A DNA stretch of 64,000 nt, from NCBI RefSeq assembly GCF_033807715.1, contig NC_084592.1, positions 1,346,501-1,410,500 of the forward strand. The letters are read 5' to 3'. Below are positions 11,425 to 21,756 of the stretch, in pieces (the first letter of the stretch is position 1; every line of letters begins with the position of its first letter). This DNA comes from Cololabis saira. Lineage: Eukaryota; Chordata; Actinopteri; Beloniformes; Belonidae. The notes under the pieces were generated by a model, which was not told where the DNA came from, made no database searches, and was given only the letters and a program-made list of their open reading frames with translations. A program made the translations under genes and the position numbers.

Positions 11425-12986
11425 TTGCCTGTGCTGTGGCGCTGGACGAGAAGGAAAGTCCCACAGGCAAACTCTTGGCCTACTTCTCCAAGTGGACAGA
11501 CCTCACAAGAGCTGTGGCCTGGATACTGAAGTATAGGGAGCTACTGCATCAGCGAAGCAAGCAAAGAAAGCAGACTTCCCCCGAACTCAAAGTAAACCAG
11601 AGAAGTAGCACTTCAAGATTGTCTGTGGATGATCTGAGTGGAGCTGTAAAGGCCATCGTTTGTTTTGTGCAGCGGCAGACGTATCCAGAGGAAATTGAAG
11701 CTTTACAGAAGGGCACTTTGAAGAAAACCAGCCATCTGTTTAGGCTTGACCCTGTGTTGGTCGATGCAGTTTTGAGAGTCGGCGGTAGGTTGAGCAGGTC
11801 TGCTCTTCCTGAAGAGACAAAGCACCCGATGATTCTGCCAAAGAACAGTCATGTCACAAAACTCATTCTGCGTCACATCCATCAGAAGGTTGGTCATGGC
11901 GGCAGAAATCACATGCTGTCTACTCTTCGTCGTCGGTACTGGATACCGCATGCCAACACTGCTGCCAGAGCTGTCATCAGGGAATGTTTGGATTGCCAAC
12001 GACAACGGCAGAAACCTGGTGAGCAAAAGATGTCGGACCTCCCTGTAGACAGAATCACAGCAGACCTCCCACCATTTACATGCGTCGGAGTGGACTACTT
12101 CGGTCCGATGGAAGTGAAAAGAGGCCGAAGCACTGTGAAGAGGTATGGTGTCCTGTTTACATGTTTGACATCTCGTGCAATCCATCTTGAGGTGGCTCAC
12201 ACGTTAAACACTGATTCATGCATAAACGCCATACGGAGGTTTGTCTGTCGCAGGGGTCAGGTCAAAGAGATAAGATCCGACAACGGAACAAACTTTGTCA
12301 GCTCTGACCGTGAACTGAAGCAAGCCGTCAGAGAGTTTAATTTAGACAAGATGCAAGACTCTCTCATGCAAGACGGTATCAAGTGGACCTTCAATCCCCC
12401 ACATGGAGCACACCATGGGGGAGTTTGGGAGCGATTAGTGCAGCAGGTCAAAAGAGTTCTTTGCACAGTGGTAAGGCAGCAAGTGCTGGATGACGAGGCC
12501 TTACATACTGCTTTGTGTGAAGTGGAGGCAGTCTTGAATGACCGCCCTATTACGCCGTCTACCGACGACCCTAATGATCTTGAGGCACTAACCCCAAACC
12601 ACCTTTTGCAGCTAAAAGCAAGACCTCTGATGCCACCTGGCTTGTTTGTAAAGGAAGACCAATACACCCGCAGACGGTGGAGGCAGGTCCAATATATAGC
12701 GGACCTATTTTGGAAAAGGTGGATAATAGAGTACCTTCCGCTCATGCAATCCCGTCAGAAGTGGAACAAGACACGAAGGAGCTTTGCAGTAGGAGACCTG
12801 GTACTTGTCATGGATGAGTCGGCACCCAGGAATTCATGGCCGCTGGGACGGGTCATAGAAACCATCGCAGACTCAAAGGGACTTGTTCGTTGCGTCCGTC
12901 TAAGGACGCAAACAACGGAGCTGGAACGACCCATCACCAAGCTATGTCTTCTGTTGGAAGGGGTGCCTGCTGACGGAGCCTGCTGA
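11385..12986 (+). pseudogene. BEL/Pao pol, part 2: integrase
   Basis: This continues pol in the shifted frame. The integrase zinc-binding motif is visible as HIHQKVGHGG followed by CLDCQRQRQ. The catalytic triad residues are D in CVGVDYFGPM, D in IRSDNGTNF and E in CEVEAVLNDRP. The C-terminal segment (WPLGRVIE..DSKGLVRCVRLRT) matches the BEL integrase tail. The reading ends in the 13-bp array at 12984-12986. Apart from the upstream frameshift this half looks intact. Confidence 0.85.
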
Positions 12987-13238
12987 TGGAGCCTGCTGTT
13001 GGAGCCTGCTGATGGAGCATGCTGTTGGAGCCTGCTGTTGGAGCCTGCTGTTGGAGCCTGCTGATGGAGCCTGCTGATGGAGCCTGCTGATGGAGCCTGC
13101 TGATGGAGCCTGCTGTTGGAGCCTGCTGGTGGAGCCTGCTGATGGAGCCTGCTGATGGAGCCTGCTGATGGAGCCTGCTGGTGGAGCCTGCTGGTGGAGC
13201 CTGCTGATGGAGCCTGCTGATGGAGCCTGCTGGGGTCT
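12962..13238. repeat. 13-bp minisatellite in the BEL element
   Basis: About 20 units of GCCTGCTGATGGA / GCCTGCTGTTGGA overlap the last pol codons. Because the period is 13, every third unit returns to frame, which gives the Gln/Pro/Ser/Gly ORFs on the opposite strand; these are not genes. Confidence 0.9.
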
Positions 13239-13616
13239 GAAGTCTACAGCTACATGTACACTGACAAACACGCCTCATCATACTTGCATTCAGTACACTA
13301 ATGCACGATACAGTTTCTCATAATGCACATACCCTTTGCACACATGCATGCATTTCATTATGCATGTCATTTTTGTTTTATTTTTGAGTCCTATGGAAGA
13401 GGAACGAAGACCTCGGTTTGCCTTCTTTAAGGCTTATGGACTAATGTAAAGACATTTAGTAGTAAAAAGAAAAAAAAAGGTTGCAAAATACTGCACATAA
13501 TGGATGTAAAACATGCTATGTTTAGGACTCACTCCATCCTGGTAAGGCTACTTTGTGTGTTATGGCTATTCAATTTAGTTTGTAATTAATCGCTAAGCAA
13601 TAATTAGGGGCCGGAA

Positions 13617-14085
13617 TGTTGTAGCCATTTCTTCATTTCTTATGCCTTAGTTTAGAAAAAAGTTTAGTTCAGGATGTTTATGAAGTTGATCTGTTACTTT
13701 GAATTATCTTGACTTGGTAATTAGTTTATGTTAAACAGTACCTGAGTTTATTTATTGTTGGATGGGTGGGGCCGGGACACACCCCTCATGATTGGGACCG
13801 GTGTGGTGTGTGGGTGTGTGTGCGTCAGTCAGGCGGAAATGTCAGACAGGAGGCGGCTGTGGTTAAATGCCAATTTTGACCATTTCACGCTGTTTTAGTT
13901 ACTTTTCTAAATAGTTTTCGTTTCGTTGGATTTTTCCCTAATTGTGGAGCCGCATGGATTTATGATTGTAAGCCCCTTTTATGGAAATAAATATTGGAAA
14001 AAAGGAAAAAGTCGCAACAGTGAAGTGTGTAAAATCACCACGGTTTTGCTTCCCGTCAATGGCATCGTGTTCCTCGGATGCCAGG

Positions 14086-14088
<3 letters not shown>
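13617..14088 (+). repeat. 3' LTR of the BEL/Pao element
   Basis: 472 bp, preceded by a purine-rich tract (AGGGGCCGGAA) consistent with the polypurine tract. One visible mismatch to the 5' LTR. Confidence 0.92.
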
Positions 14089-14178
<90 letters not shown>

Positions 14179-14284
14179 GGCTTTACACAAAAACGTTTTT
14201 ACCGCAAGATGACTAATTCTTACCGTGGGGAATTTTTCTGACGGTATATCGTGAACGGTAAAATATCGCCCATTCCTACCATCC

Positions 14285-14885
14285 ACCCATTTTTCGTCGC
14301 TTATCCGTTCCCGGGTCGCGGGGGCAGCAGCCTCAACAGAGATGTCCAGACTTCTTTCACCCCAGACTCTTCCTCCAGACTCTTCCTCCAGACTCTTCCT
14401 CCAGACTCTTCCTCCAGACTCTTCCTCCAGACACTTCCTCCAGACACTCCCTCCAGACACTTCCTCCCTCCAGACACTTCCTCCCTCCAGACACTTCCTC
14501 CCTCCAGACACTTCCTCCCTCCAGACACTTCCTCCCTCCAGACACCTCCTCCCTCCAGTTCTTCCTCCATCTCTTCCTCCAGACTCTTCCTCCCTCCAGA
14601 CTCTTCCTCCCTCCAGACACTTCCTCCCTCCAGACACTTCCTCCCTCCAGACACTTCCTCCCTCCAGACACCTCCTCCCTCCAGACACCTCCTCCCTCCA
14701 GACACCTCCTCCCTCCAGACACCTCCTCCCTCCAGTTCTTCCTCCATCTCTTCCTCCATCTCTTCCTCCAGACACTTCCTCCAGACACTTCCTCCAGACA
14801 CCTCCTCCCTCCAGCTCTTCCTCCAGCTCTTCCGAGGGGAGTCCGAGACGTTCCCAGACGGTGGAGGAGATCTGGTCTGCGTTGG
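14285..14885 (-). mobile_element. Rex3/RTE-type LINE 3' end with internal array
   Basis: Read on the minus strand, the ends match the C-terminus and tail of the LINE at 47970-50385: WERLGLPSEELEE on one side, and the terminal CCCCCGCGACCCGGGAACGG followed by GGATAAGCG on the other. Between them the codons for the GGAAGTGTCTGG segment are expanded about 30-fold. The fragment abuts the right end of the hAT element at 14278. Confidence 0.8.
14352..14830. repeat. 15/19-bp minisatellite inside the LINE 3' end
   Basis: Units are CTCCAGACTCTTCCT, CTCCAGACACTTCCT and longer CTCCCTCCAGACACTTCCT forms. The core is the reverse complement of the AGGAAGTGTCTGG stretch that occurs once in the LINE at about 50281-50293. 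Confidence 0.88.
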
Positions 14886-14935
14886 GTCTGCGTCGCCTCA
14901 ACGTGTAGTTCCTTTTTTTGTGCGGTGCAGGTCAG

Positions 14936-15020
14936 GCTACGGAGTAGGCTACGGAGAGACTCCCGCGTAGCTGCGTACCCCACGGCGTAGGTTTAACGCA
15001 GAACCAGAATTCAGCCTTAA
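14936..15020. mobile_element. Remnant of a short palindromic (Harbinger-like) MITE
   Basis: It contains CGTACCCCACGGCGTAGG and AACGCAGAACCAGAATTCAG, the degraded right half of the same palindromic family seen at 16487, 34841, 62066 and 62314. Confidence 0.5.
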
Positions 15021-15528
15021 AGGGGAGTTTTCCTTGCCAGTGTTTGGCAGGAGCATGAGGCAGGATTTATGAAAAAAATGTGTATACGTTTTAAGTTTTC
15101 TAGTAATAATGTCAGATGAAGCGTTCCAAACCAAAAAGAATGATCCCTCTAGCGTATCTCTCTGTTGCCTTGAACAGGCTGTGTGCTGCAAAATGTGCTG
15201 CAATTGTGCCCGGATTTCCCGCGCTGTCCTGCAGATGTGACGTCACATGACGCTGCTGCATGCACGTTCTCCCCGTTCTCCCGTGCCGTCTTGGCTGTTG
15301 GCTGCAGTAGCCCCGACGGCCGTCGTGGCGGAGGGTGGCGGTAATGAGTCTCATTTCTTAAAAGGAGCCTCATGCTCCTTTAAGGTTTTTCACCCACTAG
15401 GGGAGTTTTTACCTGCCACTGTTTATGTAATAATTGCTTGGGTGTCATGTTCTGGTCTCTGGAAAGATCCTAGAGACAACTTCTGTCGGAATAAACGCTA
15501 TATAAATAAAATGTATTTGAATTGAATT
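15014..15528 (+). mobile_element. L2/Maui-type LINE 3' tail, interrupted
   Basis: The left part (CCTTAAAGGGGAGTTTTCCT, TGCCAGTGTTTGGC) and right part (TAAGGTTTTTCACCCACTAG to ATAAAATGTATTTGAATTGA) match the tail at 20578-20848. A MITE at 15049-15379 separates them. Confidence 0.7.
15049..15379. mobile_element. 331-bp MITE with AGGAGCATGAGGC inverted repeats
   Basis: AGGAGCATGAGGC (15049) and GCCTCATGCTCCT (15379) are perfect 13-bp inverted repeats. The host L2 tail reads across the insertion. The superfamily is not assignable from the ends alone. Confidence 0.7.
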
Positions 15529-16095
15529 TGTGGGAAAATCAGATGAAAATTTGACTTACAAGTACAAATGTTTTCCACGTGGTCTTACATGATCTATCTA
15601 TCTTCTTCTGTAACGTCAAATTCAATTCACGTGTGTGCCATATATCTTTGCAGCAGAACATTTTAACATTAAATTCAGATGTTTGTTGCGCAAGTTGTCA
15701 CATTGTCTTCCACAAGTTTCTAAATCTACGAGCTTGTGGATTTTGGCACATACTGTACATTCATTCATTCATCCAATCTGAGCGCGCACGTCCGAGGGCT
15801 GACGCAGCAGCACGAGAGCTGGGGGAAATCGCTCGCTTTACTTGCAATCATACGCTATATATAGGCTCGCCCCGAATTCAGCAGCGCAGGCGCCAGAAAA
15901 AAGGAGACATCCCCAAAACTTCAAAAATGCATAGAAATGCATTTATTTTATATGTAAAACAAAATGCTTTGATTTAAAGTTTAATGTGCTTTAATTGCAT
16001 TGAACTTGCATGACTGTACAGACAGCCAACCATATAGCAAGTGAAATGCTATGTATGTCCACATCAGCCCAGATGTACATGCAAGTAAATATAGC

Positions 16096-16430
16096 TACAG
16101 GTGAAGGTCGGAAAATTAAAATATGGTGTAAAAGTTCATTTATTTCAATCATTCAACTTAAAAGGTACATAGTCTCATTACATGCAAAGCAAGATATATC
16201 AAGTCTTTATCTGTTATCATTTAAAAAAATGAATTGTTCATTGTTTTCGTAAAATATTCTAATTTTTTTAGATTTTTTTATTTGGGGTTTTATAAACTGT
16301 GAGTCATAATCATCAAAATTATAACAAATAAAGGCTTGAAATATCTCACTTTGCATGTAGTGGGAAATAATTGAATATATTTGTTTCACCTTAGTTGAAT
16401 TTACTGAAAGGAAAGTGACATGAATAAAGA
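16096..16430. mobile_element. Degraded Tc1/mariner-type MITE
   Basis: The two halves are imperfect inverted copies: AAGTTCATTTATTTCAATCA, TTCAACTTAAAAGGT and ATTACATGCAAAG on the left, with TTTGCATGTAGTG, CACCTTAGTTGAA and GTGAGTCATAATCATC on the right. This resembles a common fish non-autonomous Tc1-like family. Terminal TA duplications are not clear. Confidence 0.55.
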
Positions 16431-16486
16431 GAGAGAGGAACCAACACATGCTGCTGTCTGTGTGACAGACGAGCATGGGACAGTAA

Positions 16487-16603
16487 AGCCTGATTTATGG
16501 TACTGCGTTAATTCCACGCAGAGCCTACGGCGTAGGGACGCGTCTCCGCGTACCCCGACGCCGTAGGCTCTGCGTCGGTGTAACGCGGACCATAAATCAG
16601 CCT
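16487..16603. mobile_element. 117-bp palindromic MITE with TAA target duplications
   Basis: AGCCTGATTTATGG and CCATAAATCAG form the arms, with the core CGCAGAGCCTACGGCGTAGG mirrored by CGCCGTAGGCTCTGCG, so almost the whole element folds on itself. TAA flanks both sides, suggesting a PIF/Harbinger-type MITE. Confidence 0.75.
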
Positions 16604-16860
16604 TAACAATTCCGTATTTCAAGGGACGGGTGGCAACCCTGGCTATATAAAAGTTGATGAATCTAAAAAACTAACCGAATAAAAGCAGTTCCATTATGGG
16701 TCCTCGACACTGACATTTTTATTGACAATGACTGCATGTTTAAACTGAGCTGGGATCCATCCCTTACAAAAACAAACTGCGGTTTAGCTCTAGAATCGCC
16801 AGGAACACACAAAAATACGTGTTTTCAGTGGTAACGGTGCTGTAGTAGTGCTCTACTCAC

Positions 16861-17006
16861 GCGATTCTGAACAAGGGCTTCTCCGTACGAGCCATAATCT
16901 TGATGGACAACCTTCTCCAGATTGCTCGCCTGTAACAAACACAGAAGAAGCAGCAGCAGAGCAGGGACGCGCTGGACGCCAGCGTGATCCAGGGAGGGAG
17001 CGCCAT
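16861..17006 (-). CDS. pnkd: pnkd exon 1 (start codon, N-terminal hydrophobic segment)
   Basis: The exon starts at the ATG at 17006-17004 and runs 48 codons plus 2 nt to a consensus donor (GTGAGT, minus strand, at 16860). It begins MALPPWITL, continues with a hydrophobic cysteine-rich stretch (about residues 5-25) that could be a membrane anchor, then a basic segment, and ends KPLFRI. The mammalian long isoform likewise has FRI just before YSLYTRT, so this exon fits the brain-type long form. This ATG is chosen because it opens the frame that splices in phase to exon 2 and lies just below a CpG-rich promoter-like block. A different frame across the same bases is also open but does not match the family. 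Confidence 0.85.
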
Positions 17007-17009
17007 GGC

Positions 17010-17115
17010 TGCGTCCAGCACCACGTGATTACGTCACAGGCGGAGCTCCAATCAGGAGCTCCGTCTCCCGGAACGTGATGGCGTTTACGGCGGAGCTCCG
17101 TCTCCCGGAAGTCAG
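17010..17115 (-). promoter_or_regulatory. Putative pnkd promoter: CRE, E-box, CCAAT and ETS-like sites
   Basis: The CpG-rich block just upstream of the pnkd start codon contains CACGTG (17022-17027), a CRE-like TTACGTCA (17029-17036), CCAAT on the plus strand (17048-17052) and an ETS-like CCGGAAGT (17105-17112). A GGCGGAGCTCC / GTCTCCCGGAA module occurs twice. There is no obvious TATA box. The motifs are seen directly; promoter activity and start site are inference. Confidence 0.5.
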
Positions 17116-17423
17116 CGTTCAGCAAACATCACAGTACAGGATAATGATCATAATGATCCATGTAATGGACTCATATCAATTTAAATTCAATATGAAAAGA
17201 AAGGAAAATAAAAATAAAAAAGGGGATTCTTGTAAGGAATACAAAAAACAAGTCGCTCTAAGGTGCATATGAATAACAAAATAAATTAAGCATTTAAATT
17301 CACATAATGGAGCATAGAAAATGAGAGGAATTATTAAATTAGAATAACAAATAACGAGCAATGTCTAGACTTATTTGACTTGCATTTTAATTTTCTACTC
17401 TTTTGAGACACGTGAAAAAAATC

Positions 17424-17620
17424 TTCCATCCATCCATTATCTATACCCGCTTTATCCTTTGCAGGGTCACGGGGGTCTGCTGGAGCCTATCCTAGCTATT
17501 TTCAGGTGAGAGGCAGGAGTTACACCCTGGACAGGTCACCAGTGCATCACAGGGCCAAATATAAACACACAACCAGACACACTCACACTCACACCTACGG
17601 GCAATTTAGAATCACCAATT
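17424..17620. mobile_element. Fish interspersed repeat with (ATCC)n terminus
   Basis: It begins TCCATCCATCCATTATC and continues with CCGCTTTATCC, GGGTCACGGGGGTCTGCTGG and CACCCTGGACAGGTCACCAG, a pattern I recognise as a widespread fish repeat terminus. The family is not assigned. Confidence 0.6.
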
Positions 17621-17969
17621 TACCTAGCAAAAAGAAAAAGATCTTAAAATCGTTAATAAAACCCCGGAAGGAGGGTTTACAATTTCTCCATTTGGCACAA
17701 TGAATATGGTACTTACCCAGTAATAAAATGATATTTATATCATCAGAAACAGAAAATTCCAAATCATCCATGAAGAAAAACATGGAACATTATTAATTTT
17801 AAGATATTTTTTTAAAACTTTATTTAACACAAAGAATGTACAGATCAAGGCAGAGTAAAAAAAAAGGTATAAAATTAGGAAATAATTACAGAAACAATGG
17901 TGAAGATAACAGATTCACACAAGAAACAAAAACAAACAAAACAAACAAAAAGCACAAGGACAGCATACA

Positions 17970-18292
17970 GTATACTATAGCCTACTACTATACTATAGTA
18001 TACTATACTATACTACTATACCATAGTATACTATACTACTATACTATAGTATACTATACTATACTACTATACTATACTATAGTATACTATACTACTATAC
18101 TATAGTATACTATACTACTATACTATACTATAGTATACTATACTACTATACTATACTATAGTATACTATACTACTATACTATAGTATACTATACTATACT
18201 ATACTACTATACTATAGTATACTATACTATAGTATACTATACTACTATACTACTATACTATACTATACTACTATACTATAGTATACTATACT
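17970..18292. repeat. ATACT/ATAGT satellite, segment 1
   Basis: A dense array of TATAC and TATAG pentamers; local TATAGTATA blocks are self-complementary. It is interrupted at 18293 by a hAT element whose target duplication lies in the array. Confidence 0.92.
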
Positions 18293-19309
18293 CAGTGCTT
18301 AATTTGTCAATGAAGAGGTCCCGGAACATTGCGCGGGTCCCGGGGGGGGGGGGGGAATTTTTTGAGCATAATGCATTTAAATGCATCAATCTGGTGCACT
18401 TTGGAAAGCTAGAATAACAATAATAGGGTGTCTGCTGCCCTTAATTTACCTTGGAAACATATCCTCTCCGGAGCTTCGCTCCCCGGGTAAACTTATTATC
18501 CCCTCTGTTTGTGTGAGACAGCGCATGCACAGCCTTCACTGCTGATTGGCTGTTTCCCGTGCCCGTCTCTGTGTGTAACCAATCAGATGGTGCTGTGGGC
18601 GGGACATTGCTGGACACAGTGCAGTGACGGCAGGCAGAGATGCGGCTGCATCAACCCCAAAATAACGCCGTTTTAAATTGTACAAACACAATATTGGTAT
18701 CGTTGGAAAGGGAAAAATGTCCTCTTAATTTTGGGGGGGCTGAGATCAAATTGGGGGGGCTTCAGCCCGTTTTTTTATTTGTAGTGAGAACATAATCCAC
18801 AGCAACCGACACACATCCATTCATGTGTATGTGCTCCGCGGCACATTGATTGTGCTGCAGCTGCCCTCATCGCCGCTTGTTGCTTTTCTGATTCGTTTTG
18901 AAGAATCATGCAACTCTTCCTTCTTTTTGAAAAAAGACAGTAAATTCAGCTGTCTTTTTGACATGTTTGCGTTGCTCGCTGTTGGCTCCCCAGATCCAGC
19001 AAATTTCCAAAGTTTTTTTGGTCGGGGGCGTGGTTTGCTGGCCCATCTTTTCATTGCATCAACAAATCTCCGACTCTTTCAAATGACGTTAAATCTTTAT
19101 AAACAACATGAAATGCTTGGGATTTGTTCTGTAAATGAATTTATGCATATTATTATTTTTTATACATTAAAAAAAAACTTTTTTATATTATTATTGTTTT
19201 ATATACGAGAGGTGCCGGATCTGCCCAAATAAGTCCCGGAACACAGGGAGGCCAAAATCGAGAGGTGCCGGATCTTGTTCCGGCAGGATCCGGCACAAAT
19301 TAACCCCTG
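18293..19309 (-). mobile_element. hAT element inserted in the satellite
   Basis: The ends CAGTGCTTAATTTGT and ACAAATTAACCCCTG are inverted repeats. Exact octamers actatact flank the element (18285-18292 and 19310-19317), the 8-bp duplication of hAT transposons. A short ORF with transposase-like N-terminal character lies on the minus strand; the remainder of a transposase is missing. Confidence 0.88.
18821..19054 (-). pseudogene. hAT transposase N-terminal fragment
   Basis: This 77-residue ORF includes MSKRQLNLLSFFKKKEELHD, similar in style to the N-terminal RQ..L..FF(K) segment of many hAT transposases preceding the TTF-type zinc finger. It ends long before any catalytic domain, so it is a remnant. 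Confidence 0.5.
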
Positions 19310-20577
19310 ACTATACTATAGTATACTATACTATACTACTATACTATACTATAGTAGTATAGTATAGTATACTATAGTATACTATACTACTATACTATAC
19401 TATACTACTATACTATACTATACTATAGAATAGTATACTATAGTATACTATACTAGTATACTATAGTATACTATACTACTATACTATACTATAGTAGTAT
19501 AGTATACTATAGTATACTATACTACTATACTATACTATACTACTATACTATAGTAGTATAGTATACTATAGTATACTATACTACTATACTATACTATACT
19601 ACTATACTATAGTATACTATACTACTATACTATACTATAGAATAGTATACTATAGTATACTATTCTATAGTATACTATAGTATACTACTATACTATAGTA
19701 TACTATAGTATACTATAGTATAATATACTATAGTATAGTATAGTATAGTAGTATAGTATACTATAGTATAGTAGTATAGTATAGTATAGTAGTATAGTAT
19801 AGTATACTATAGTATAGTATACTATAGTATAGTAGTATAGTAGTATACTATACTATAGTATAGTATACTATACTATAGTATACTATACTATACTACTATA
19901 CTATACTACTATACTATAGTATACTATACTACTATACTATAGTATACTATACTATACTATAGTATACTATACTACTATACTATAGTATACTATACTATAG
20001 TATACTATACTACTATACTATAGAATAGTATACTATAGTATACTATACTACTATACTATAGTATACTATAGTATAGTAGTATAGTATATTATACTATAGT
20101 ATAGTAGTATAGTATAGTAGTATAGTATAGCATAGACTACTATACTATAGTATACTATACTATACTACTATACTATAGTATACTATACTATACTATAGTA
20201 TACTATACTATACTACTATACTATAGTATACTATACTATACTATACTACTATACTATAGTATACTATACTATAGTATACTATACTACTATACTACTATAC
20301 TATAGTATACTATACTATAGTATACTATACTATACTACTATATTATACTATAGTAGTATAGTATACTATAGTATACTATACTACTATACTATACTACTAT
20401 ACTATAGTAGGCTATACTATACTATACTACTATACTATAGAATAGTATACTATACTACTATACTATATTATTATACTATAGTAGTCTATACTATACTATA
20501 CTATAGTATACTATACTACTATACTAGGCTATACTATACTATAGTATACTATACTATACTACTATACTATACTATAG
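19310..20577. repeat. ATACT/ATAGT satellite, segment 2
   Basis: About 1.27 kb of the same pentamer array. The strand bias alternates between TATAC-rich and TATAG-rich stretches, with occasional GAATAG or GGCTATAC variants. No gene. Confidence 0.92.
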
Positions 20578-20848
20578 TCTGGCCTTCGGCAGGAGGGTCC
20601 CCCCTTATGAGCCTGGTCCTGCTCAAGGTTTCTTCCCTCCTAAAGGGGAGTTTTTCTTGCCACTGTTTGGCTTAAGGCTTTTCTCCCACTATGGGAGTTT
20701 TTACCTGCCATTGTTATATAATATAATATAATAATTGCTCGGGGGTTTATGTTTATGTTTATGTTTATGTTCATGTTCTGGATCTCTGGAAAGCGTCTAG
20801 AGACAACATCTGTTGTATTAGACGCTATACAAATGAAATTGAATTGAA
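20578..20848 (+). mobile_element. L2/Maui-type LINE 3' tail in the satellite
   Basis: It contains CTTCGGCAGGAGGGTCCCCC, AAGGGGAGTTTTTCTTGCCA, TGGGAGTTTTTACCTGCC, CTAGAGACAACATCTG and the terminal AAATTGAATTGAA. Satellite resumes on its right, so this is a 5'-truncated insertion into the array. Confidence 0.8.
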
Positions 20849-20882
20849 TATAGAATTGTATACTATACTATACTATACTATA
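20849..20882. repeat. ATACT satellite, short segment between insertions
   Basis: A few TATAC pentamers between the L2 tail and the 20883 insert. Confidence 0.75.
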
Positions 20883-21756
20883 GACCCAGCAGTCGACACA
20901 GGGACACAGACTCAAAAGGTTTATCAAAAATAGTTAAATTTATTTTCTTTAACAAAACTCAAAAATATAACAAGATTTAGGGCCTTTTAAAGTTTGCCAA
21001 AACCAAAAAGACAGGACATAAAACCAAACACTCTCAACCTCTCTTCTCTCTAAATGAGACAAAGAAACTGCCTTATATACAAACAGACCAAACCAAAATA
21101 AATTACAGGATAATTACGAAATCAATTAAGCTTACAAAGGAACAAAACTTGTGGAAAAGACAAACTAAATATTTCTACAGAAATAACGTATTCAAACTAA
21201 TATTTACATATATACACAAACTTATCCAACTTAAATTAAACTTAACAAAACCCCAACAAAATCTTAAATCCCCCCCACGACTGGAGAGCAGATGGATCAT
21301 GCCAACAGGTCTTAAACAGGAGGAACCTTTCTGCCCCTCCTTTGCGGTTTCCGCCCGGACACCAGTCGCTGACGCACACCTCACTGGGATGCCGAGTTAG
21401 CCAGACTCAGGACCCCGACAGCGGGCATGGTAAATAAACACAAACAGAAATAATTAACGTAAAGCAAACCCATAGTCAACACAAATGTGTGCACTAGCAA
21501 ATGCGTGACCATGTGCTTAAAATAAAGTCTATATGACGTATGAAATCAAAACTATGTGTCATGTGTTTATTTGTTTGATGTTCATGTTGTGATGTGTGCA
21601 GGTCCTAATAATACTAATAATGTGCAAAAGTAAACTTAAATGTTAAACTATACTAATAAATAAAGCAAACTGAATGAGTGTGAAGGGGAGGGGTTACCGA
21701 CAGGCAGACAGTGTTGGTGGTTGCCGTGGTGTGGGCGCGTCTGCGACCATCACAAC
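20883..21756. mobile_element. Unclassified 874-bp insert in the satellite
   Basis: A non-repetitive block (CCCAGCAGTCGACACAGGGA ... GCGACCATCACAA) with the satellite on both sides. I see no clear terminal repeats, no duplication separable from the array, and no coding motif. It could be an LTR or a truncated element. Confidence 0.4.

Larger units (their letters stand above)
8161..14088 (+). mobile_element. Young BEL/Pao LTR retrotransposon, internally deleted
   Basis: Two 472-bp LTRs (TGTTGTAG...CCAGGACA) enclose a 5-kb interior with the BEL/Pao pol order: reverse transcriptase, RNase H, integrase. The flanks share tacat, a plausible 5-bp target duplication inside a CATA repeat. By eye the LTRs differ at one base (tatatag versus taaatag), implying recent insertion. 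The interior runs from a gag-like coiled coil almost directly into the reverse transcriptase; the zinc knuckles and aspartic protease normally between them are not visible, and pol carries a frameshift. It sits antisense in pnkd intron 1. Confidence 0.9.
7845..14278. mobile_element. hAT-type element split by the BEL/Pao insertion
   Basis: The left end TAGGGATGGGCGGTA (7845) and right end TATCGCCCATTCCTA (14278) form inverted repeats. Flanking octamers acatccac (7837-7844) and ccatccac (14279-14286) match at 7 of 8. Without the retrotransposon at 8161-14088 the element is only about 500 bp, so it is a non-autonomous element that served as the landing site. (TA)n and (CATA)n tracts border the insertion. 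Confidence 0.75.
1033..17006 (-). other. pnkd: pnkd gene span (5' three exons only)
   Basis: This is the extent of the pnkd exons in the window. PNKD is a membrane-associated protein with a metallo-beta-lactamase (glyoxalase II-like) fold; mutations in the human gene cause paroxysmal non-kinesigenic dyskinesia. The three exons join in phase (48 codons + 2 nt; 1 nt + 38 codons + 1 nt; 2 nt + 37 codons) and match the remembered long-isoform order: short hydrophobic N-terminus, then the LYTRT segment, then the start of the hydrolase fold ([11 protein letters not shown]). The metal-binding THxHxDH segment would be in later exons, beyond the left edge. Intron 1 (7712-16860) and intron 2 (1146-7595) are largely transposons and satellites. 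Confidence 0.9.

Noticed and set aside
14056..14983. Arg/Glu/Gly-rich ORFs over the LINE-derived array
   Set aside because: They result from expansion of a short LINE codon run; only the flanking WERLGLPSEELEE segment is original coding sequence.
20883..21756. Solo LTR
   Set aside because: The right border ends in CA, but the left does not start TG, and the flanking satellite prevents recognition of a target duplication.
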